64,000 bases of DNA, taken from contig NZ_AP019308.1 of NCBI RefSeq assembly GCF_003945345.1, forward strand, positions 682,001-746,000, read 5' to 3'. The notes beneath the pieces were generated by a model. It saw only the letters and a program-made list of their open reading frames with translations. It was not told where the DNA came from and searched no databases. The stretch is from Paenibacillus baekrokdamisoli (GTDB lineage: Bacteria > Bacillota > Bacilli > Paenibacillales > Paenibacillaceae). This document shows, one piece after another, positions 56,672-64,000 of this stretch. Numbering within the stretch: position 1 is the stretch's first letter; every line of letters starts with the position of its first letter. Both the position numbers and the translations under genes were made by a program.

Positions 56672-58018
56672 ATGAGTGAACAGCCAGTTCCAATGTTGGA
56701 AGAAAAAGGATGGCGCAAGAAAAGGGTGAATTCAACGCTCCCAGAAGTATATCGGACGATGAAAATACCAAAGACAGGCTCTTGGTTCCGGAAATTTCTT
56801 GCTTTTGCAGGGCCTGGATATTTAGTAGCAGTAGGGTATATGGATCCAGGTAACTGGGCAACAGACTTAGCCGGAGGCTCCATGTTCGGTTACACGCTTC
56901 TGTCGGTTATTCTTCTTTCCAATTTGATGGCCATCCTTCTGCAAGCGTTAGCCGGTAAACTTGGCATCGTTACTGGACGCGACTTGGCACAGGCTTGCCG
57001 AGATCACTACAGTAAACCGGTATCCATGATGCTATGGGTCATGTGTGAGCTCGCGATAGCGGCATGTGATTTGGCAGAGGTCATCGGGGCAGCTATTGCG
57101 TTAAATCTCTTATTCAATATACCGCTTATTGCGGGGGTTATTATTACGGTTTTGGATGTTCTCATTCTGCTGCTTCTGCAGAATAAAGGGTTTCGATATA
57201 TAGAAGCTCTTGTGATCATGCTGATTGTGACGATAGGCGGCTGCTTCCTAGTGGAGATGTTCTTAGCTAAGCCACAGGTCGTTGATGTAATGAAAGGCTT
57301 CATTCCAAGCGGAGAAATTGTAACGAATCCTGCGATGCTTTATATTGCAATTGGTATACTGGGTGCAACGGTTATGCCGCATAATCTATATCTGCATTCC
57401 TCCATTGTCCAAACTAGGCAATTTGATCAAACGGAGCTCGGTAAACGCCAAGCGATCAAATACTCCACATGGGATTCAACCATTGCTTTGTTCTTTGCCC
57501 TATTTATCAATGCGGCTATTCTGATTATTGCAGCCGCAACCTTTCATACGAAAGGGCTCACAGGCGTGGCAGAAATTCAGGAGGCTTACCATCTCCTTGC
57601 ACCGATGTTAGGAACGAGCGCCGCGAGTATTTTATTCGGAGTTGCACTGCTTGCAGCGGGTCAAAATTCCACTTTAACAGGAACGCTTGCTGGTCAGATT
57701 GTTATGGAAGGCTTCCTCAATATACGTCTTCCTGGCTGGATCCGGCGTCTTGTAACACGATTAATTGCCATCATACCTGCTGTTATCGTCACGGCTTTGT
57801 ATGGACCGAGCGGAACGATGGATCTATTGATATTAAGTCAAGTCATTCTTTCTCTGCAGCTATCATTTGCCGTTATCCCATTGGTTAAATTTACGAGCGA
57901 TAAGGAAAAGATGGGGAAGTTTGCGAATCCGCTTTGGATGAAAATACTCGCATGGACCGTGGCTGTCATTATTGCAGGATTGAATATTGTCTTACTGATC
58001 CAAACCTTTACCCAATAA
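56672..58018 (+). CDS. mntH: Nramp-type divalent metal transporter
   Basis: 448 residues, eleven or so membrane segments. The Nramp metal site is intact: DPGNW in segment 1 (58-62) and [14 protein letters not shown] in segment 6. A soluble N-terminal extension of about 45 residues precedes segment 1. Mn2+ import by H+ symport is the usual role. AGAGGTGAT precedes the ATG. A leader hairpin CCCTGCAT/ATGTAGGG lies at 56611-56628. Single-gene unit between terminators. Confidence 0.93.
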   Translation: MSEQPVPMLEEKGWRKKRVNSTLPEVYRTMKIPKTGSWFRKFLAFAGPGYLVAVGYMDPGNWATDLAGGSMFGYTLLSVILLSNLMAILLQALAGKLGIVTGRDLAQACRDHYSKPVSMMLWVMCELAIAACDLAEVIGAAIALNLLFNIPLIAGVIITVLDVLILLLLQNKGFRYIEALVIMLIVTIGGCFLVEMFLAKPQVVDVMKGFIPSGEIVTNPAMLYIAIGILGATVMPHNLYLHSSIVQTRQFDQTELGKRQAIKYSTWDSTIALFFALFINAAILIIAAATFHTKGLTGVAEIQEAYHLLAPMLGTSAASILFGVALLAAGQNSTLTGTLAGQIVMEGFLNIRLPGWIRRLVTRLIAIIPAVIVTALYGPSGTMDLLILSQVILSLQLSFAVIPLVKFTSDKEKMGKFANPLWMKILAWTVAVIIAGLNIVLLIQTFTQ

Positions 58019-58051
58019 GAAGCATTGGCTATTTTATATTCCCATACTTAG

Positions 58052-58085
58052 AAGCCCCTTTCCAAATGACTTGGAAAGGGGCTTT
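58052..58085 (+). terminator. Terminator after Nramp gene
   Basis: AAGCCCCTTTCCAA pairs with TTGGAAAGGGGCTT (14 bp, loop ATGAC); the T-run is only three bases, so efficiency is uncertain. Confidence 0.7.
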
Positions 58086-58221
58086 ACATTGTGCGTACCT
58101 GAGTGTCATAAAGTCATTCTTCAGCAGCATGTCAGGTATCGCGGAACGAGTTTGCTTTGTCCGCTGTGGCGAACGTTTGTGCTTGTGTGGTATGATCCTA
58201 TAAAAAAGGTAGTGCTGCATA

Positions 58222-59529
58222 ATGGATTTATTCTCGTATCAGGAAGCTTCAGAAGCGCCGCGTGGCAAGCTGCTTGCAGATCGTATGCGTCCTGAAACCA
58301 TTGATGAATACATTGGTCAGAACATGATTGTGGGGCCTGGCAAGCTGCTTAGACGAGCTATAGAAGCAGATCAAGTTTCATCGATTTTGTTATATGGGCC
58401 ACCTGGCTGTGGCAAAACAACACTCGCACATATCATTTCCAAACGTACACAAGGTGAATTCGTTAAACTTAATGCCGTCGAAGCATCCGTCAAGGATGTT
58501 CGGGCCGTTATAGATCAAGCTCGAATGAATAAGTCCATGTATGGCCGTAAAACGATACTTTTCTTGGATGAGGTTCATCGCTTTAACTCCTCGCGACAAG
58601 ATGCGCTTTTGCCAGCTGTGGAGCAGGGGATTATCATTTTTATCGGAGCTACGACTGAGAATCCGTTCCACTATGTAAATGGGGCCTTATTATCTCGTTC
58701 GACGCTGTTTCAGCTTGAAGCTCTTACATGTGTGGATGCGCTTGAAGCTATGAACCGTGCACTTACGGACTCCGTGCGAGGACTCGGATTTATGGATTTA
58801 CATATTAATGAAGCAGCGCTGCAGCATATTGCCAATATGGCAGGCGGAGATATTCGCAGAGCGCTTAATGCCCTGGAGCTTGCAGCAGTTACAACACCAT
58901 CTCAAGCAGATGGCTCAGTGCATGTTACCTTAGAAATCGCTGAAGAATCCATTCGAAAGCCCACCATTCGTGCGGATGAATCCACCCAGTACGATGTCCT
59001 GTCTGCCTTTCATAAGAGTGTAAGGGGGTCAAGTGATGCTGCGCTCTTCTGGTTTCTGTATGCGGTTGAGAAGCTGGGTATGGACCCGATGACATTCATT
59101 CGGCGTCTAATTGTGGCCTGTAGTGAGGATATTGGTCTTGCGAACCCGCAGGCAATGGTGCAAGCAGTAACGGCAATGGATGCGTATCATAAGATCGGTT
59201 GGCCAGAAGCCAAATATAATATGGCACAAGCTATATTATTTGCTGTCGAAAGTCCCAAGTCGAATGCAACTGCAGTCGCAATAGGAAATGTGATGGGAAC
59301 GATTGAAGCAATCGGCTCAGCCGATGTGCCGCTTCACCTTAGAGATACCCATTATAGTGGTGCAGAAAAGCTTGGTCATATGGGCTACAAGTATCCGCAT
59401 GATTATCCTGAGCATTATGTAAAACAAGCTTACTTGCCTGAGCGCATTGCGAATAAATCCTTTTATAAGGCATCGGAACAAGGGATGGAGGACAAGATTC
59501 GTCACAATCAGGAGCGCAGAAAAAAGTAA
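58222..59529 (+). CDS. rarA: Replication-associated recombination protein RarA (MgsA)
   Basis: 435 residues of the AAA+ clamp-loader-like family: Walker A GPPGCGKTTL (59-68), Walker B FLDEVHRF, sensor 1 GATTENP and the C-terminal tetramerisation region (KYPHDYPEHYVKQAYLP). RarA acts at stalled forks; yrvN is the B. subtilis homologue in the same neighbourhood. An extended -10 TGGTATGAT precedes it at about 58189. Confidence 0.95.
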   Translation: MDLFSYQEASEAPRGKLLADRMRPETIDEYIGQNMIVGPGKLLRRAIEADQVSSILLYGPPGCGKTTLAHIISKRTQGEFVKLNAVEASVKDVRAVIDQARMNKSMYGRKTILFLDEVHRFNSSRQDALLPAVEQGIIIFIGATTENPFHYVNGALLSRSTLFQLEALTCVDALEAMNRALTDSVRGLGFMDLHINEAALQHIANMAGGDIRRALNALELAAVTTPSQADGSVHVTLEIAEESIRKPTIRADESTQYDVLSAFHKSVRGSSDAALFWFLYAVEKLGMDPMTFIRRLIVACSEDIGLANPQAMVQAVTAMDAYHKIGWPEAKYNMAQAILFAVESPKSNATAVAIGNVMGTIEAIGSADVPLHLRDTHYSGAEKLGHMGYKYPHDYPEHYVKQAYLPERIANKSFYKASEQGMEDKIRHNQERRKK

Positions 59530-59640
59530 ATAACAGCGATGATTACACAAAAACGGTAGCAGGAGCTAGCAATCCGTGCATAAAGGGGTACCTTAACGGA
59601 ATAAACATAATTACAGACCCAAAATGCCCTAATGGCAGGG

Positions 59641-59678
59641 TTACGTCGTTTGACGTAAAGTTCCGCTTCGACTAATCT
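59641..59678 (+). promoter_or_regulatory. Promoter of the CBS/DUF21 gene with palindromic operator candidate
   Basis: TTGACG (59650-59655), 17-bp spacer, TAATCT (59673-59678). The -35 lies in a perfect inverted repeat TTACGTC-GTTT-GACGTAA (59641-59658), a plausible repressor site. Confidence 0.5.
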
Positions 59679-59714
59679 AGTATTATAAACATTATTTATA
59701 ATTTTCATATCCAG

Positions 59715-59780
59715 AAGGAGGTGCACCTGTCGTTGCTTTGGTCGTCTACAAACGACAAGTGGCAGACAGGGAATCGTTAA
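59715..59780 (+). other. Strong ribosome binding site and 15-codon leader ORF before the CBS/DUF21 gene
   Basis: AAGGAGG (59715-59721) lies about 60 nt before the main gene, too far to serve it. A mini-ORF from TTG 59733 (MLWSSTNDKWQTGNR) ends with TAA immediately in front of the ATG (TAAATG), in the same frame. Nested stems CCTGTC/GACAGG and GTCGT/ACGAC cover it. It may be a leader peptide; the main gene has its own weaker AGGGA at 59768. Confidence 0.4.
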
Positions 59781-61127
59781 ATGAGTGACCCGTTACCCAT
59801 ATTGATGAATGGTATTTTGATTTTGCTGCTCGTCTTCTTGAATGGCTTTTTCGTTGCCGCAGAGTTTGCAATGGTGAAAGTGAGAAGTAGTCGTATAGAC
59901 CTGCTTGTTTCGGACGGTAATACCCGTGCGCGGTTTGCCTTAATGTTGACTAACAACCTGGATGCTTATCTATCCGCATGTCAACTAGGTATTACACTCG
60001 CTTCTCTTGGTCTTGGTTGGATCGGAGAACCGGCGATTAAAGACTTGATTGAGCCTTTACTGCTCAAGCTTGGTTCTAATGAAGCCGTGATCGAGACGAT
60101 TTCCTTCATCATCGCATTCTCCATTATTACTCTCCTGCACATTGTGCTTGGTGAGTTGGCTCCGAAGACAATTGCTATTCGCAAATCGGAAGACGTCACG
60201 ATGTGGACTGCTATTCCACTCATCGTGTTTCGCAAAATAATGTATCCATTCATCTGGTTTCTTAATGGCACGGCCAATTTTCTGCTTAATCGAATTGGTA
60301 TAGAACCGGCCTCTGAGCATGATTCCGCACATACAGAGGAAGAAATACGGATTTTGATGAAAGAAAGTCACAAATCTGGTCTTATTGATAATACAGAATT
60401 AACGCTTGTGGACAATATATTTGATTTTGCTGAAACGCATGCGAGAGAGATTATGATTCCTCGGACCGAAATGGTATGTCTGTATGCCAACCTTTCATTC
60501 GAAGAAAATAAGGCAATTGCTCTCAAAGAAATGTTAACCCGATATCCGGTATGTAATGGGGATAAGGATAACATTATCGGTTTTGTTCATATCAAGGATA
60601 TGCTTAAGGTATCAGGTATGGTTGGAGCCGATCTTCGCCAAATCACACGTCCGATGACGACAGTGCCAGATTCTATGCAGATCAGCTCCTTGCTAAAGCT
60701 AATGCAGAAGAAGAAGACACAAATTGCTATTCTAATTGATGAGTATGGTGGCACCTCAGGACTGGTTACACTTGAGGATATTATGGAAGAGATCGTTGGA
60801 GAAATTCAAGATGAATTTGATGAGGAACGTGCTGATATCGAGCTTCGGGACGATGATTCTCATTCCATCAACGGACTTATGCTTATTCAAGAAGTGAATA
60901 GTTATTTCGGCTCGGACATTGAGAGTGATGATTATGATACGATTGGCGGATGGATGTATGCTCAGATTGAAATTACGCCAACGCAGGATCAAATCGTGTA
61001 CCATCCTGGTGGCTTTGAATTTATAGTCGAGGAAACCGATCATTTGCGCATTTCTAGGATTACGTTAAGAAAACGAATGCCAGCTGAGAGGCAGCAGCAA
61101 GAAGAGCTTCGAGCTGATGCAGGTTAA
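59781..61127 (+). CDS. DUF21/CBS/CorC membrane protein (CNNM, hemolysin family)
   Basis: 448 residues: DUF21 domain with four hydrophobic segments (about 8-160; NGFFVAAEFAMVKVRSSR and GELAPKTIAIRKSE), a CBS pair (MIPRTEMVCLYAN, TSGLVTLEDIMEEIVGEI) and a C-terminal CorC_HlyC domain (TIGGWMY). The family acts in Mg2+/Co2+ efflux or homeostasis; haemolysis is a historical label. It is transcribed alone and converges on mnmA. Confidence 0.9.
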   Translation: MSDPLPILMNGILILLLVFLNGFFVAAEFAMVKVRSSRIDLLVSDGNTRARFALMLTNNLDAYLSACQLGITLASLGLGWIGEPAIKDLIEPLLLKLGSNEAVIETISFIIAFSIITLLHIVLGELAPKTIAIRKSEDVTMWTAIPLIVFRKIMYPFIWFLNGTANFLLNRIGIEPASEHDSAHTEEEIRILMKESHKSGLIDNTELTLVDNIFDFAETHAREIMIPRTEMVCLYANLSFEENKAIALKEMLTRYPVCNGDKDNIIGFVHIKDMLKVSGMVGADLRQITRPMTTVPDSMQISSLLKLMQKKKTQIAILIDEYGGTSGLVTLEDIMEEIVGEIQDEFDEERADIELRDDDSHSINGLMLIQEVNSYFGSDIESDDYDTIGGWMYAQIEITPTQDQIVYHPGGFEFIVEETDHLRISRITLRKRMPAERQQQEELRADAG

Positions 61128-61166
61128 CAGGTAGATGAAACGCACTTATAACCTATGCTTGTAATA

Positions 61167-61212
61167 AAATAGAAGCCGTCTTGTCCACTTAGGACATAGA
61201 CGGCTTCTATTT
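61167..61212. terminator. Bidirectional terminator between CNNM gene and mnmA
   Basis: AAATAGAAGCCGTCT pairs with AGACGGCTTCTATTT, with an inner TGTCC/GGACA stem, and A/T tracts on both sides. Confidence 0.92.
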
Positions 61213-61216
61213 ATTA

Positions 61217-62359
<1,143 letters not shown>

Positions 62360-62567
62360 TCACTTCATTAGCGAAAAATACACGCTTGAGTTTCTCTATT
62401 GTAGCATAGTTTGAACAAAATTTTTATGAAAAAGACAAGCTTTTTCACCATAATCGTCGACAATATGTTAACATAGATATGATATGGGAATACAATGATT
62501 TAGATGCTTGACCGCAAGTCACAACTCTTAAATGAGATTTAGTTTCTTTGGAGAAGAGGTGTCCGAG

Positions 62568-62987
62568 TTGAAAATATCAACCAAAGGCCGTTACGGCTTG
62601 ACAATTATGATGGAATTAGCAGTTAAATTTGGCGAAGGACCTACATCGCTGAAAAGTATTGCAGAACGTAATCAATTATCGGAGCACTATTTAGAACAGC
62701 TGATAGCGCCTTTGCGTAATGCGGGTCTTGTGAAAAGTGTTCGCGGTGCATACGGTGGATATATTCTTTCACATGAACCCGAGACGATTACAGCAGGGGA
62801 TGTCATTCGTATTCTCGAAGGGCCAATTTCGCCTGTCGACTTTACCGAAGAGGATGACCCGGCCAAACGCAACCTATGGCTGAGGATTCGTGATAGCATT
62901 GCAAGCGTACTGGATTCGACGACGTTAGCTGATCTTGTCTCTTACAAAGAAGAGGGTCAATTAGACTCTTACATGTTCTATATCTAA
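62568..62987 (+). CDS. cymR: Cysteine metabolism repressor CymR (Rrf2 family)
   Basis: 139 residues almost superimposable on B. subtilis CymR by memory: MKISTKGRYGLTIMMELAVK, LKSIAERNQLSEHYLEQLI, VRGAYGGYIL and the C-terminal YMFYI. It represses cysteine uptake and synthesis genes, in B. subtilis together with CysK. It lacks the Cys triad of FeS-sensing IscR. TTG 62568 gives the family N-terminus and follows AAGAGGTG. A weak promoter (TCGACA, about 17 bp, TGATAT) is near 62455. Confidence 0.93.
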   Translation: MKISTKGRYGLTIMMELAVKFGEGPTSLKSIAERNQLSEHYLEQLIAPLRNAGLVKSVRGAYGGYILSHEPETITAGDVIRILEGPISPVDFTEEDDPAKRNLWLRIRDSIASVLDSTTLADLVSYKEEGQLDSYMFYI

Positions 62988-63040
62988 GCCGAATCCATAT
63001 TCGTTAGTATGGATTTATGAATGAATAAGGATGATTAATC

Positions 63041-64000
63041 ATGACAAACAACTATTTTGATCATGCGGCTTCTGCGCCGATGCATCCAGATGTGGCAAAG
63101 GCAATGATGGATGTTCTCACCAAAACGGTTGGCAATGCTTCCAGCGTTCATCGTTTTGGTCGCGAAGCTCGCCAGCTTATTAATCAAGCTCGAGACAGTA
63201 TTGCAGCTGGAATTGGCTGCAGCTCCTCTGAGCTTATATTTACATCAGGCGGAACAGAAAGCGACAATGCTGCTATAGTTGGTATTGCCAAAGCATGCCG
63301 TAAGCGAGGTAAAACTCACATTATTACATCCGCGGTTGAACATCACGCCGTCCTTCATACATGCGAAGCACTTGAGCGGGAAGGCTTCAGGCTAACCGTA
63401 CTTCCGGTAGATGAGTTTGGTCGAGTAACTCCCGCCGATGTGGAAGCTGCCATTAGACCTGATACCGCACTAATCAGCATCATGTACGCCAACAATGAGA
63501 CCGGAACGATACAACCGATTGAAGAGATCGGTTGTATCGCCCGGTCTAATGCTGTCTTTTTTCATGTTGACGCGGTTCAGGCTCTTGGATTGCTTCCTAT
63601 CGATTTACGATCGCTGCCAGTTGATTTGATGAGTTTCTCCGCGCACAAAATAAACGGACCTCAAGGTGTAGGCGCACTATACATTAAAAAGCAGATTCCG
63701 TTTGAGCCTTTGCTATACGGGGGTCAACAAGAGCGTAAACGTCGTGCTGGAACTGAAAATGTGGCTGGAATCATTGGATTTGCCAAAGCGTTTGAACTTT
63801 CTGTGAATTTCATGCCAGAACGGAAACTTTTCTTGGATAAGCTTCGTTATACATGGATAGATAGGTTGCAACAATTAGTCGGTGCTGAAGACCTAATCTT
63901 GAATGGGCATAAGGCGGAAAGACTTCCTCACATTGTGAACCTTAGCTTTATTGGCGTGGATACTGAGACGCTGTTAATGAATCTTGATCTGGAAGGTATA
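63041..64000 (+). CDS. Cysteine desulfurase, cut by window end
   Basis: The first 320 codons of a class V PLP enzyme run off the window, with no stop. Motifs: YFDHAASAPMHP, FTSGGTESDNAA, the PLP His in SAVEHHAVLH, MYANNETGTIQPI, FHVDAVQALG and the PLP lysine in FSAHKINGPQGVGALY. It resembles YrvO/NifS-type enzymes that pass sulfur to MnmA for tRNA thiolation; the active-site Cys loop lies outside the window. It follows cymR by 53 bp as in B. subtilis. Confidence 0.93.
   Translation, partial: MTNNYFDHAASAPMHPDVAKAMMDVLTKTVGNASSVHRFGREARQLINQARDSIAAGIGCSSSELIFTSGGTESDNAAIVGIAKACRKRGKTHIITSAVEHHAVLHTCEALEREGFRLTVLPVDEFGRVTPADVEAAIRPDTALISIMYANNETGTIQPIEEIGCIARSNAVFFHVDAVQALGLLPIDLRSLPVDLMSFSAHKINGPQGVGALYIKKQIPFEPLLYGGQQERKRRAGTENVAGIIGFAKAFELSVNFMPERKLFLDKLRYTWIDRLQQLVGAEDLILNGHKAERLPHIVNLSFIGVDTETLLMNLDLEGI

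Noticed and set aside
59620..59700. M-box or yybP-ykoY riboswitch upstream of the CBS/DUF21 gene
   Set aside because: None of the conserved blocks of those riboswitches as I know them is present.

Overview
The window is a gene-dense stretch of a Paenibacillaceae chromosome (Firmicutes, Bacillales; Paenibacillus-like). This is inferred from the sporulation genes present (SpoIIB-like, SpoIVFA/FB, Spo0B, SafA-like, BofC, SpoVB), from gene order that follows the Bacillus subtilis spoIIB-maf-radC-mreBCD-minCD-spoIVF-rplU-rpmA-spo0B-obg block and the ruv-queA-tgt-yajC-secDF-recJ-apt-relA-dtd-hisS-aspS-cymR block, from strong AGGAGG-type ribosome binding sites, and from frequent TTG/GTG starts. Unlike B. 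subtilis it carries RuvC, and a RodA-family gene sits beside minD.

Layout. 1-2035 is visibly AT-richer and looks accessory: an unknown membrane protein, a truncated HIT-family remnant, an unknown protein and a UPF0158 protein. 2138-13804 holds cell shape, division and sporulation genes (SPOR-domain SpoIIB-like protein, maf, radC, mreBCD, minCD, rodA, spoIVFA-like, spoIVFB, rng). 13823-15389 is a minus-strand insertion with an ArsB-type transporter and an unlisted 48-codon ORF. 15528-18913 is rplU-prp-rpmA-spo0B-obg behind an L21-type leader. 19061-23777 is an amino-acid operon (pheB, hom, an unlisted 54-codon ORF, thrB, pheA, ilvE). 23967-27267 has a highly repetitive SafA-like coat protein and BofC. 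27429-34850 is one long operon (ruvC, ruvA, ruvB, a DCC protein, a SpoIID-domain protein, queA, tgt, yajC). 34999-40488 has membrane proteins on both strands and SpoVB. 40697-47375 has comN-like, secD, secF, a CDF-like protein, recJ and apt. 47759-56454 has relA, dtd, a repeat-rich gap, a His-type T-box, hisS, aspS, a TcdA-like protein and a YdeI-like protein. 56672-64000 has an Nramp transporter, rarA, a CBS/DUF21 protein, mnmA (minus), cymR and the start of a cysteine desulfurase cut by the window end.

Functionally, MreBCD, RodA and MinCD cover elongation and septum placement. SpoIVFA, SpoIVFB and BofC are the sigma-K checkpoint. Spo0B is a phosphorelay component. SafA and SpoVB act on the spore envelope. 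CymR, the cysteine desulfurase and MnmA link cysteine metabolism to tRNA thiolation. I found no CRISPR array, prophage, transposase, rRNA or tRNA gene.

The less ordinary material is: two small genes outside long-ORF calling; a near-identical 86-bp structured repeat at 26437 and 44246; a coat protein with about 16 tandem 20-22-residue repeats plus His-rich and Pro-Val tracts; heptamer repeats and large hairpins before hisS; a CDF-family protein lacking canonical metal ligands; and structured leaders before relA and the CBS-domain gene. I did not see an obviously new multi-gene defence or biosynthetic system.
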